Assembly: GCF_013179805.1 (NCBI RefSeq)
Contig: NZ_SRRZ01000057.1
Coordinates: forward strand, 1-45,471
DNA from: Microcoleus asticus IPMA8
Lineage (GTDB): Bacteria; Cyanobacteriota; Cyanobacteriia; Cyanobacteriales; Microcoleaceae
Length of the DNA stretch: 45,471 bases
Direction of reading: 5' to 3'
Shown: piece after piece, positions 36,123 to 44,527 of the stretch
How the letters are laid out: every line of letters begins with the position of its first letter
How positions within the stretch are numbered: position 1 is the first letter of the stretch
Translations under genes and position numbers: made by a program
Notes under the pieces: generated by a model
Database searches by the model: none
The model's input: only the letters and a program-made list of their open reading frames with translations
Told to the model about the DNA's origin: nothing

Positions 36123-37037
36123 CTATTTTTTAACAGTCGCTTGCAAATAAAGCAGCGGGTCTTCAGCAACCCAACCCAAACCCGAATTGTAGCGAACTTC
36201 AAAATGCAAATGAGATGGCGGAATGTCCCGTTTCCCCGTCATCCCGACAGTTCCCAAAACTTCTCCAGACTGCACTTTTTGACCGACTTTTACCGCAATA
36301 TCTTTCAAATGAGCGTAGCGCGTTTGCTTCCCCGCTTGATGGTTTACCACCACTAAATTCCCGTAATCTCCCTGCGGCCCAGCAAAGGCGACAGTTCCCT
36401 CGCCTGTTGCTAAAACCTGCGTACCCTCCGACGCTAAAAAATCTACGCCGCTGTGGAAAAAAAATTCGCGCCGCACCGGATGCAATTGCCGCCCGTAACG
36501 CAAAGCTTCAACCGCTGCAGCGGGTAGGGGAAATCCTTGCACCGAGGGCGTTGGGTCGGGATTGGTATAAGGCCCGATCGACCTATTCACCGCAGGCACA
36601 AACACGGTTTGTCCCAAAGGCCTGCACCCATTCGCCTCAAATAACAAATCTGCGCGCACTTTGTAAGCTTCTGCCAGTTTTTGCCAATTCCAGCCCGCAG
36701 GTACTTCTACCTCGATGCCACTGTACGGAGGAATGACGATCGCACTTCCGGCAGACACTCGACCTCCCCGCAACATCGGATTTATCCCGATCAGCGCCGC
36801 AGGAATCACATTGTACTGCCGCGCGATGCTTTCTATCGTTTCGCCCTGGGCCGCAGTGTGGCGGCGCAACCGAGACATAGCCGGACTCGGGCAATCGCGG
36901 GCGGGGTCGGGGTTTTCTAGAGGTGTACCTGAAGGAAGATTTGCAGGTGGGATCTCGGTATTTGCCACCGTTTTCCCAACGGGTGCGATCGACCAAAGTA
37001 GTGCAGAAATCAGCAGAAATAAGCGTTTAAACCTCAT
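36123..37037 (-). CDS. LysM and M23 (LytM-type) peptidoglycan peptidase
   Basis: 304 residues. Signal peptide MRFKRLFLLISALLWSIAPV, then two LysM-like units (AAQGETIESIARQYNVIPAA and VPAGWNWQKLAEAYKVRADL) that bind peptidoglycan. The C-terminal M23 zinc peptidase has HSGVDFLASEGTQVLA (metal His and Asp), YAHL, and the HLHFE metal/catalytic motif. It cuts peptide cross-links in the wall, or activates amidases if it is a NlpD-like regulator; the intact HxxxD and HLHFE favour activity. Exported to the periplasm. ATG at 37037, minus strand, ending at the shared terminator. Confidence 0.92.
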   Translation of the reverse strand: MRFKRLFLLISALLWSIAPVGKTVANTEIPPANLPSGTPLENPDPARDCPSPAMSRLRRHTAAQGETIESIARQYNVIPAALIGINPMLRGGRVSAGSAIVIPPYSGIEVEVPAGWNWQKLAEAYKVRADLLFEANGCRPLGQTVFVPAVNRSIGPYTNPDPTPSVQGFPLPAAAVEALRYGRQLHPVRREFFFHSGVDFLASEGTQVLATGEGTVAFAGPQGDYGNLVVVNHQAGKQTRYAHLKDIAVKVGQKVQSGEVLGTVGMTGKRDIPPSHLHFEVRYNSGLGWVAEDPLLYLQATVKK

Positions 37038-37056
37038 AATCTAGAAAAAAAAGTAT

Positions 37057-37218
37057 TCATTTCGGACAATTGACAATTTTTGAATCGAGTGAAACGGCAT
37101 ATTTGGAAGCTCTAGCCACCCCCCAGACTGTAAATCCCAGGCTAAGCCAAGTTAGGATGAGAATTATTAGTTTGAGTCGCTCTTGGGAAATCAGGCAAAA
37201 ATTGCCTGTGATGCCCAT
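37057..37218 (-). CDS. Possible 53-residue single-span membrane protein
   Basis: From ATG 37218: MGITGNFCLISQERLK, then a hydrophobic span LIILILTWLSLGFTVWGVA and a short tail. It ends 19 bases before the M23 gene on the same strand, so it could lead that operon. No clear ribosome-binding site, and an overlapping frame on the other strand is also open, so this may be chance. The spacer 37219-37351 upstream of htrA also holds a GGAAGCGG/CCGCTTCC hairpin at 37251-37277. Confidence 0.35.
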   Translation of the reverse strand: MGITGNFCLISQERLKLIILILTWLSLGFTVWGVARASKYAVSLDSKIVNCPK

Positions 37219-37351
37219 CAGCGCCTGCCTGTTAACAGCTATGTTCTTGAGGAAGCGGTACGCCCCGCCCCGCTTCCTTCCCGTCGCCAAGACAAAAATG
37301 CTTGATTCGGAACGTGTCTGCGGGGATGAAGTATTTAGCGGGAGTTATTAA

Positions 37352-38572
37352 ATGAGTTTATCTTTTAAGCAAACGACCCTTTATTTGACTTTACTGTCGA
37401 TCGGGGGAGGCGTGGGATGGTTGGGGAATCGCTATTTGCAAGGCTCAAACAATCTGGAAACCGGATTGGTTTTGCCAGTAGTGCGCCAGCAAATCCCACC
37501 TTATGCGTCTCCTCCAATTCTGGAAAATCGGCCGGTCGATCGCAGCAATCCCAATTTTATTGCTGAAGCAGCCGAAAAAGTAGGCCCTGCTGTAGTGCGG
37601 ATTGACGCATCGAGCAAGGTGGCGAATCAAGTCCCCGAAGCATTCAAAAATCCTTTGTTTCGTCGGTTTTTTGGGGAAAATTTGCCGCAGCCGGAAGAAC
37701 GAGTCAAGAGAGGTACGGGTTCGGGGTTTATTCTCACTCCTGACGGCCGCATCGTTACTAATGCTCACGTTGTCTCCGGGACGGATACTGTCAAGGTGAC
37801 GCTCAAAGACGGTCGCGAGTTTGAGGGTAAGGTGCAGGGAGTCGATCCGCTGACGGATGTCGCTGTGGTTAAGATTAATGCTAAGGAACTGCCGCAGGTG
37901 GCTTTGGGCCGATCGGACAATATTGTACCGGGACAGTGGGCGATCGCGATCGGCAATCCTTTAGGTCTGGACAATACCGTGACTGTGGGCATTATCAGCG
38001 CTACGGGTCGATCGAGTTCCCAAGTCGGCATCCCCGACAAGCGAGTCCGCTTCATCCAAACCGACGCCGCCATCAACCCCGGCAATTCTGGCGGCCCGCT
38101 GCTCAACGACCAAGGCGAAGTAATTGGCATCAATACCGCTATCCGCGCGGACGCTCAGGGCTTGGGATTTGCAATTCCGATCGAAACCGCCAAACGAGTT
38201 TCCGATCAGTTATTCGCCAAAGGTAAAGCCGAACATCCCTATCTCGGCATTCAAATGGTCAGCTTGACTGCAGCCACCAAGGCAGAACTCAACAAACAGC
38301 TCGATAATAATAAAATTACTCTCGATCGAGGCGTAGCCGTGACGCGAGTAGTGGAAAATTCCCCCGCTCAAAAAGCGGACTTGCGCGCCGGAGATGTCAT
38401 TCAAAAAGTTGACGGAATTGCGGTGAACACTCCCGGGGACGTGCAAGAACGGGTGGAAAGCACTGTTGTAGGCAAAGAACTCGAAGTGGAAATTAACCGT
38501 TTGGGTGAAGTTCAGAAAATTACAGTACGTCCGGGTGCTTTTCCCCTATCGGGTAGCCTCGCCGGTGGGTAA
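37352..38572 (+). CDS. HtrA/Deg-family serine protease (HhoA/HhoB/HtrA type)
   Basis: 406 residues. N-terminal membrane anchor or uncleaved signal (TLYLTLLSIGGGVGWLG). The trypsin-like domain carries the triad His139 (TNAHVVSG), Asp169 (DPLTDVAVVKI) and Ser246 (INPGNSGGPLLN), preceded by GTGSGFILTPDGRIV. One C-terminal PDZ domain follows (~290-395: GVAVTRVVENSPAQKADLRA, GDVIQKVDG). Degrades damaged proteins in the periplasm or thylakoid lumen under light and heat stress. ATG 37352 is preceded by GGAG. Cyanobacteria usually carry three paralogues; I cannot tell which one this is. Confidence 0.95.
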   Translation: MSLSFKQTTLYLTLLSIGGGVGWLGNRYLQGSNNLETGLVLPVVRQQIPPYASPPILENRPVDRSNPNFIAEAAEKVGPAVVRIDASSKVANQVPEAFKNPLFRRFFGENLPQPEERVKRGTGSGFILTPDGRIVTNAHVVSGTDTVKVTLKDGREFEGKVQGVDPLTDVAVVKINAKELPQVALGRSDNIVPGQWAIAIGNPLGLDNTVTVGIISATGRSSSQVGIPDKRVRFIQTDAAINPGNSGGPLLNDQGEVIGINTAIRADAQGLGFAIPIETAKRVSDQLFAKGKAEHPYLGIQMVSLTAATKAELNKQLDNNKITLDRGVAVTRVVENSPAQKADLRAGDVIQKVDGIAVNTPGDVQERVESTVVGKELEVEINRLGEVQKITVRPGAFPLSGSLAGG

Positions 38573-38725
38573 TACCATTTTCGATTTTCGATTAAAGAAT
38601 TAAGAATGACTTACTGGATAAGGATTTGGAGCTTATCTACAGTTGCATTCTTTTTTGAAATTGATATTACTTGCAAGGGTGGAGGATGGAAGATGAATTT
38701 GATGCTTTATAGTCCTAGACGCAGC

Positions 38726-38792
38726 AACCGGGTTTTTTCACCAAAATCCTCGGTGTAGCGCTAGGGATATCCGGTTAAAAACCCGGTTTTTT
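38726..38792. repeat. Inverted repeat AACCGGGTTTTTT / AAAAACCCGGTTTTTT after the HtrA gene
   Basis: Arms at 38726-38738 and ~38776-38792; the second is itself palindromic around ACCCGGT and followed by a T-run. It may be the HtrA transcript's terminator, ~150 bases past the stop. The spacer 38573-38869 shows no gene. Confidence 0.5.
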
Positions 38793-38869
38793 AATTCCCT
38801 GTGCGTCCAAGATTATTGATTTTTTTGAACAACTTTCATCTTTCTGGCTTCCCCAACCCGTCGATCTTT

Positions 38870-39217
38870 TTACTTGTCTTTGGGAGAGTTTGGTTGAATC
38901 GAGCTGGTGCTTGCTAAATTTTCTTCTAGGTGCATCCTCTGCTCCATTTGTCTCAGAAAATAGCCTGTCATCATCGCTGAAGCTAGCAAACCTGCTAAGT
39001 TTTCGCGATCCGTGGTAATTTCGACGTTAAAATTTTCTGAAGGCAAGACGCCGACAAGTCCTTGAACGTTATGAGAGATAATTTCTCTGATTTCTGGGCT
39101 GGCGGACTTGGCGATGCGGGCTAGAACCTCCGGGGATTGGTGTTGGAGGTACTTGAGCAGTGGATTGACTGCGGTTTGTTGGGCATTGGAACTGTCAAAG
39201 TCAGGGTGAAAAACCAT
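38870..39217 (-). CDS. DUF760 family protein
   Basis: 115 residues. The core LLKYLQHQSPEVLARIAKSA, SPEIREIISHNVQGLVGVLP and LAGLLASAMMTGYFLRQMEQ is the DUF760 domain found in cyanobacteria and chloroplasts. Plastid relatives are linked to protein turnover, but no function is settled for the bacterial ones. Soluble and helical, with a polar tail. ATG 39217 lies 42 bases after the scpB stop on the same strand, so the two may share a transcript. Confidence 0.85.
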   Translation of the reverse strand: MVFHPDFDSSNAQQTAVNPLLKYLQHQSPEVLARIAKSASPEIREIISHNVQGLVGVLPSENFNVEITTDRENLAGLLASAMMTGYFLRQMEQRMHLEENLASTSSIQPNSPKDK

Positions 39218-39259
39218 TTGGCGATTCTTAATTTCTGGCTTGTTACATTCTACTTTAAA

Positions 39260-39775
39260 CTACTCGTCTTTGCTTGGGCCCAAATTTGCCTGAAAGTCAA
39301 TTTGCAATTGTTTTGGCAGTTGGTCTACTTGAAAGTACCGATGAAATTTATCGGTAACTTGCAACCAATACGATCGCCCCTCAGTCGGCCGCCGTTTGCG
39401 GACGAAACCCATTTCTACAAGTTCCTGCACTTGTTGGTAAGCTCCGGAACCTCGCAAGTTAACTAAGTCTGGCTGAGCGATGCCACCTTTGAGGGCGATC
39501 GCCGCCAGCGTCCGCAAAGCTCCAACACCTAATTCTGGAGGTATTAAAATTTGCATTAAACTGGCAAACTCTTCTCTGAGTTGCAGGCTGTACCCCGTGG
39601 GGGTTTCGACGACTTCTAATGCACTCTCGCGGCGGGATGAGTCAGACATGAGTTCGATGATGGCGTCTTCGGCCTCGGCTCGATCGCACTTGGCAATCTC
39701 GGTAATCTCTGCTATTGAAACTGGCTGACCTTTTAGGTAAAGTATGGCTTCTATCGTTGTGGCTAAGCGAGTCAT
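39260..39775 (-). CDS. scpB: Segregation and condensation protein B
   Basis: 171 residues. Two winged-helix domains: LATTIEAILYLKGQPVSIAE, then ELGVGALRTLAAIALKGGIA and QPDLVNLRGSGAYQQVQELV, ending RRPTEGRSYWLQVTDKFHRY. ScpB dimers bind the kleisin ScpA and SMC to form the chromosome-condensing complex. The length fits the short cyanobacterial form. ATG at 39775. scpA is not in this window. Confidence 0.92.
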   Translation of the reverse strand: MTRLATTIEAILYLKGQPVSIAEITEIAKCDRAEAEDAIIELMSDSSRRESALEVVETPTGYSLQLREEFASLMQILIPPELGVGALRTLAAIALKGGIAQPDLVNLRGSGAYQQVQELVEMGFVRKRRPTEGRSYWLQVTDKFHRYFQVDQLPKQLQIDFQANLGPSKDE

Positions 39776-40149
39776 TTGGGAATTAGTAATTAGGAATTGG
39801 GACGTTAAAGTTCGGAAACGACCAGTGTACGGAATTTAACGGATGGATGTTGAGGGAATAAGTCAAGCGTGAAGAAAGAAGAAGGAACCAGCAAAAAACC
39901 AACTATCCGTCTATCCGTGACTTCGGGATTGTGAATCAAGGGAATTCGTAAAAAACATTCTCATTACACAATAGATTGATAATGTCGGTTGTTTATCAAA
40001 AAAAGAAAACTCTTTCTGTTTTCAGTTTTTGATTTGACTCCTGGGATTTTTGATTATAAAAATTGCTGTTTTAATCGCCACTTGGGCAATCTAAAATCTA
40101 AAATCTAAAATCTAAAATCGCAGGACTGCTATTAGCAATTAGCCATTAA
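39776..40149. other. Spacer with TAAAATC x4 array between scpB and the ABC ATPase gene
   Basis: 374 bases with no gene. TAAAATC is repeated four times at 40092-40119, the same array as the one before prmA and with the same flank (CAATC). The remainder is AT-rich and should hold the scpB promoter, since both neighbours are on the minus strand. Confidence 0.65.
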
Positions 40150-41001
40150 TCAATCTAACTGTCGGCCTGTCAGTTCTACAAAAATATCCTCTAAATTAGA
40201 AGGACGAACCATCATCCCCGTCTTATCATCTTTGGCATCCAGATATAAATTAGCTTCTTCCAGAGTAGGGAAAAACTTGTATTCCCAGCGATCGCCTATT
40301 TGTTTCATCACTAACCCTTGACCGTGTTGTTGCCGCAGTTGAGCCAACGTTCCCAGTTGAATTAACTTGCCGCCGTCCATAATGCCGATGCGATCGCACA
40401 AATATTCCACCTCATCCATATAATGCGTTGTTAACAGCATTGTCATTCCCTGCTTGTTCAAATCTAAAATAATTTCCCACAATCGGCGCCGCGTTTGCGG
40501 GTCTAACCCTACAGTCGGTTCGTCCAAAAATAAGATTTGTGGCTCATGCAAAAGTGCTCGGGCAATTTGCAACCTCCGCTTCATTCCTCCAGACAAAGTT
40601 TTTACTAAGTCGTCTCGCCTTTCTGCTAATTCTACATATCCCAACCACTGTTTAATTAACTGTTGGCGTTTCGGGTTTGGGATGTGGTGCATCCGCCCGT
40701 GAAACTCCATATTTTCCCATACTGAAAGCTCACTATCAACGCTGATTTGTTGGAGCACGACGCCTATGCACTGTTTCACTTGCAAGCTTTGCCGCATCAC
40801 GTCATATCCAGCTACCTGGATTTGACCGCTGCTGGGCTTAGTCAGGGTAGTCAGCATCCGAATTGTGGTCGATTTCCCGGCACCGTTGGGGCCTAGAAGC
40901 CCGAACATTTCTCCGGCTTCAATCGTGAACGAAAGGTCATTGACAACGGGGATTTTGTTGTAAATCTTACAGGCGTTTTGCAGGGAAACAGAGACAGACA
41001 T
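40150..41001 (-). CDS. ABC-2 type transporter ATP-binding protein
   Basis: 283 residues from ATG 41001 (MSVSVSLQNACKIYNKIPVV); a TTG at 41031 adds ten residues and is less likely. Walker A GPNGAGKST, signature LSGGMKRRLQIARALL, Walker B ILFLDEPTVGLDP, H-loop LTTHYMDE. The C-terminal ~65 residues (MKQIGDRWEYKFFPTLEEAN, then NLEDIFVELTGRQL) are typical of DrrA/CcmA-like ATPases that work with a separate ABC-2 permease. No permease gene is next to it, so its partner lies elsewhere or beyond detection. Function: drug, polysaccharide or lipid export; not resolved. Confidence 0.9.
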   Translation of the reverse strand: MSVSVSLQNACKIYNKIPVVNDLSFTIEAGEMFGLLGPNGAGKSTTIRMLTTLTKPSSGQIQVAGYDVMRQSLQVKQCIGVVLQQISVDSELSVWENMEFHGRMHHIPNPKRQQLIKQWLGYVELAERRDDLVKTLSGGMKRRLQIARALLHEPQILFLDEPTVGLDPQTRRRLWEIILDLNKQGMTMLLTTHYMDEVEYLCDRIGIMDGGKLIQLGTLAQLRQQHGQGLVMKQIGDRWEYKFFPTLEEANLYLDAKDDKTGMMVRPSNLEDIFVELTGRQLD

Positions 41002-41364
41002 AGGTATTTCGGTATAATTTAGAGGAAACAAAGCTCTTTCTTCTCAGTCATATCATGTCCGGTAAATTAACCACAATACTTCTTGGGGAGGTTTCACCAA
41101 CAATCTGTAATTGACATCCACAATTTTTATAAACCCGCCCCAACCGGGCGACAAAATTTTATAACGGGCAATTCAACAGACATGATATCATTCCTGGACG
41201 CAGAAGCGGGGTTAGCTCTACTAAAATCTCTGGTCATCTCCATCGGTACTGATACCAGAAAAACCCAGTTTATCGGCTATTTCTGCACGAGTTTTTGTAG
41301 TGTAACTAATCTGAGTGTGAGCTGCAGGTAGAAAAATGATTTTTTTACAGCTTGCAGCACCCAC
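41002..41364. other. Spacer upstream of the ABC ATPase gene
   Basis: 363 bases. I see no supported gene; an 82-codon open stretch on the plus strand (41083-41331) has no recognisable protein features. A widely spaced ATATCATGTC/GACATGATAT inverted pair lies at 41050-41059 and 41179-41188. Confidence 0.5.
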
Positions 41365-42051
41365 TTATTGCGGTTGAGTTAAATCAGGTTTCAATTCCAT
41401 CATCCGGCTGTCGAATTTGCGCCCTGCTTCGCTAATCGTAATAGTCGGTTTAGTGCCGTCGAGATATATAGTTGCCATAACAACCCCTATTTGCCCCCGT
41501 CGAAACAGCGCCAGATCGCAATTCATGGGTATATTTTCTACTTTTCCTTGACTTCTCCACCCAGCCGATACCTCGCCAATCTTGTCTTGCAAAGTTAAAG
41601 CGGCGGGAGGATTGAACTGCAATTCCTTGTTATCGTTTAAACCTTGAGAGAATGCTTTTGCAAAAAGCCCTTCACCGCTTGCTCGATCGAACATAGCTTG
41701 TAGGGTTGGTTCTGACAGTTGCACTGTAAATCCTATCAGCAATTGGAGTTCAAACAGCTTGCTATTATCGATTTTTTGGTACGCAAAGATGCTGGCTGGC
41801 TTAAAGTGACGACCCTGGCTGAGTTTATTTCTTAAACTTGCCACATAGTCAGATGACATCTCTGTAAAACCTGGGGTGAGGTCTTGTAAAGTCAGGACTA
41901 GGCTGGACAAGTCCGCTGCGGGATCTGCAATATCTGCAGACACAATATGGCTGCGATCGATCGCTGGACTTGCGATCGAGACTTCGCCAAATCTACCGCC
42001 CAATGCAGCAGTAATTAGCAAACAGGCCAATAACACAAATTTTTTTTTCAT
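41365..42051 (-). CDS. Exported protein of unknown function
   Basis: 228 residues. Signal peptide MKKKFVLLACLLITAALGGR with a likely cleavage near residue 28. The mature part is a mixed alpha/beta domain (SLVLTLQDLTPGFTEMSSDY, LFELQLLIGFTVQLSEPTL, GEVSAGWRSQGKV) rich in polar residues, with no metal motif or membrane segment beyond the signal. I do not recognise a named family; sequences like this occur in other cyanobacteria. Periplasmic. ATG at 42051. It follows the Trp-rich gene on the same strand after 65 bases, so possibly the same transcript. Confidence 0.75.
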   Translation of the reverse strand: MKKKFVLLACLLITAALGGRFGEVSIASPAIDRSHIVSADIADPAADLSSLVLTLQDLTPGFTEMSSDYVASLRNKLSQGRHFKPASIFAYQKIDNSKLFELQLLIGFTVQLSEPTLQAMFDRASGEGLFAKAFSQGLNDNKELQFNPPAALTLQDKIGEVSAGWRSQGKVENIPMNCDLALFRRGQIGVVMATIYLDGTKPTITISEAGRKFDSRMMELKPDLTQPQ

Positions 42052-42116
42052 TATTTTACCCTGTTGCTATTACCCATTACCAATCTCTACATCACTCTAG
42101 CCCAAGGCGCTGTCTT

Positions 42117-42401
42117 TTATTCCGCTGCTTCTAATTCCTCTAGTTCTTGCGTAGACTGCCATCCAGCTTGCCAGAGCGATCGGTCTTTGAGCTGTGCGGC
42201 GTTCAGCCAAAAACGGACATTTGGATCGCAAGCCGCCACCATTTCCGCAAATACCCATTTACCCTCATTTTTTCGGTTGACTACTTGGAAGTGTCGCCAC
42301 CCCCAAGTTTTTTGGTGTGAAGTCCATCGGGAACCCACTAAATAAGGAAATTTTTGTTTCTTCGGCACAGTATTTTCGTTGACAAATATATTAGAAAGCA
42401 A
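42117..42401 (-). CDS. TIGR02450-type Trp-rich conserved protein
   Basis: Up to 94 residues. The core PYLVGSRWTS, WGWRHFQVVNRKNEGKWVFA, EMVAACDPNVRFWLNAAQLK, DRSLWQAGWQ is the Trp-rich TIGR02450 family, of unknown function. No ATG opens it. Candidates are TTG 42401 (as given) and GTG 42368, the latter giving MPKKQKFPYL, the usual family opening. A strong AGGAG at 42416-42420 is too far from either, but eight bases before an in-frame ATT at 42405-42407. Family sure, start not. Confidence 0.8.
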   Translation of the reverse strand: MLSNIFVNENTVPKKQKFPYLVGSRWTSHQKTWGWRHFQVVNRKNEGKWVFAEMVAACDPNVRFWLNAAQLKDRSLWQAGWQSTQELEELEAAE

Positions 42402-43000
42402 GTTAATTGTAATAACTCCTTCTGTTTGATGATATTAATTCCCTATCAAAACTCGTCTAATTCAATCCTCTCTCCCTCCCCTCTCGAACATAACAGATAA
42501 TATAGAGACGCTGCAGCTTTCATCAGAGTTCACCTAAACTCTATCTGCAAGTAGATGCGTTTATTGTAACTTGCAGTAATTTCGCCTCGGGTTTCAAAAT
42601 TAAGGGCAGTTCAATGACTGCCCCTGTAATTAGTTATACCTATTGAATAGGGATGATTTTTCACTCGATCCACAAATAGGAAATTTATGCAGCACGAGCT
42701 AAATCGTGAATCTCAAATCTAAAAGCAAATAACCCAGGTTCATAGTTGTGCACAATAATCCGTTCTGTGAAACTTACTCAAATCTACCTTTCGAGCAGGT
42801 TTGACCTTCACTTCCTGCTTCTGCCAAAGCGGTCGGCCGCTTCTTGTCCGCAGGCGTCTTTTCGAGCCCAACTCTCCCTACAAACATTTTTTCAATCTTA
42901 ATCGTGTTTCATTGATCCTGTACAGCTCAATAAAAAAGCACTTTTAGGAAAGATTGACTAATTTTTTTCATTCTGTCGTCACCACTTGATTACTTCCTTG
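42402..43000. other. Gene-free spacer
   Basis: About 600 AT-rich bases without a supported gene on either strand. Small structures: a GGGCAGT/ACTGCCC hairpin at 42604-42623 and a GCGGTCGGCCGC palindrome near 42831. It should include the promoter of the Trp-rich gene. Confidence 0.6.
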
Positions 43001-43225
43001 TTAAGGCTTTTGGCCCGATAAATCCAGAGGAAGTTGGGGTAGCCGGAGCCGAACCGCATTTGTTTGCAGCCAGAGAGTGATGGCGTGCTTCCGCTGAGGA
43101 GTCACGTACTCTCCGGGTCTGATCACGCCAGCACAGACGCCGATGTTCTTAATAAGGGTCTCTCGCTCCGATGAACTTGCACCCTGTAGCAACCTGACTT
43201 GGGCTTTGATAAAATCCACGTTCAT
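43001..43225 (-). CDS. Small hypothetical protein (74 residues)
   Basis: From ATG 43225: MNVDFIKAQVRLLQGASSSE, then RETLIKNIGVCAGVIRPGEY and a basic, Leu-rich end. No family recognised. The frame is in better codon usage than its surroundings and stands alone, but there is no clear ribosome-binding site. Soluble, predicted helical at the start. Moderately likely to be real. Confidence 0.5.
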   Translation of the reverse strand: MNVDFIKAQVRLLQGASSSERETLIKNIGVCAGVIRPGEYVTPQRKHAITLWLQTNAVRLRLPQLPLDLSGQKP

Positions 43226-44447
43226 AGCTGAAAGTAAAAGTAACTAAAGAACTCAGTTAAATAGCGATGCTTTGTTTCCAAGTGTAACTCTAAAACCCTT
43301 TGGTACGAATCAAATTGATTCAACATCCCCAGGATGGGGATCGGGGCCTCTAGAGCTAGCCAACTTTATTTACTTTATCTGTTTTTGTTAGCAAAAGTGT
43401 CACTATGCTAGCAATTTTGGCAGAATTATTCATAGTTAAGAACTGTTACAAATTTGGCTCGTTCCCGACAATACGGCAGAGTTTAGTGCTAACGCTACTC
43501 TCGTGAATTCAAAAAGTTTAGCCTTGTCTCCAACTCCTTGCCTTCTTAGGTTTTACCATCCTCCATTGGGAAGCGATCGCTCGCCGAACATTCCTCTTCG
43601 ATCGCCCCTCTTAACACTCAGACACAACCACCTCACCCTATTGATTTAGATCTACCCGTAGGTCTCGCTGTGGGCTATAACTTCAGGCATACGTGTTGTT
43701 GCCTGGGCTACCATAAGCGAGCAAGTTTTTATTCTTGTTTCTCAATGATATATTTTTTTGCTAGTCTTGCAAAGCCCTTATTTGTGTTAATTAAGGCACC
43801 TTTGTGATCTCCACGCCAATTAAGAGTCGCAGCTTGGGAATCCTGATTTTTTGGGCTGTGTGGCGGTGAATCTGTTTTCTGAATTCATTGCGGGCGATCG
43901 TTCGTCGGCTAGAATTGCCAGTAAAGGCTCAATTTGTATAATTCATAACAGATCCGTCAATGCTAATAATTTTAAAAAAGCACCAGTTTAAACAGTCTTC
44001 CATCCGTTGATATCTCCTAATAGCCTCAAAAGAGCGGTAAAAAAAATCCACTTTGCCTACCCGCATTCTCAAGTCTATTTCGCATTCGAGTTGGTGTATT
44101 ATAGCCATTAAATATCGCCCAATTTGCTGGTTACTAAAGTTTAAATTAATTACTAATTAACCAGATAAGGTGAAGTGATAAAACACAACATTTAACTATT
44201 TTAATTACAAATTAAAATTAACTCATTTAAGACTTGTGCATCAACGTTTTTTGTTAAAAAAGTATCCCTACAGCCATCCTTCTGGTAAAAGAAATAGTTT
44301 TTTGATTGTGGAGGGGTGGGTTTATGAAGATCCTGGACGTGGATTAAAGATATTAATAAACCCGCCCCTAGGATATTTTTTTCCTAAAACCCACATTCCG
44401 CAGATATTTAAGTTCCGTTAATAGAGGATGGATTCGGAATAAATGAA
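43226..44447. other. Gene-poor, possibly decayed region beside an insertion sequence
   Basis: About 1.2 kb without a credible intact gene. Two minus-strand open stretches have protein-like wording but no start: 43730-43884 (ending ARLAKKYIIEKQE) and one ending near 43936-44090 (FYRSFEAIRRYQRMED). A repeat AGGGGTGGGTTTA/TAAACCCGCCCCT lies at 44312-44324 and 44357-44369. This looks like remnants of one or more genes next to a mobile element; I cannot name them. Confidence 0.45.
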
Positions 44448-44486
44448 GCCTCAAGTGATTGCGGTGCAATCATTTGAGGCTTTTTT
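44448..44486 (+). terminator. Hairpin terminator in the IS leader
   Basis: Stem GCCTCAAGTGATTGC (44448-44462) / GCAATCATTTGAGGC (44466-44480), one G-T pair, three-base loop, then TTTTTT. It lies 41 bases before the transposase ATG and would block transcription entering from outside, a common way to limit transposase expression. Confidence 0.85.
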
Positions 44487-44527
44487 AGGATATAATAAGT
44501 TTCTCCAGTAGACCAACTCTAAAAACC

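Noticed and set aside
36215..36736. Plus-strand open frame of 173 codons opposite the M23 peptidase gene
   Set aside because: It overlaps a gene with signal peptide and intact active-site motifs; the translation is Pro/Arg/Leu-rich with no features.
12468..40119. Heptamer arrays as a CRISPR
   Set aside because: Repeats are seven bases, directly tandem and without unique spacers.
41083..41331. 82-codon plus-strand frame in the spacer upstream of the ABC ATPase
   Set aside because: No recognisable protein pattern and no ribosome-binding site; likely chance.
43730..43884. 51-codon minus-strand open stretch with protein-like wording
   Set aside because: It lacks a start codon and I cannot assign it to any family; kept only as a possible remnant.
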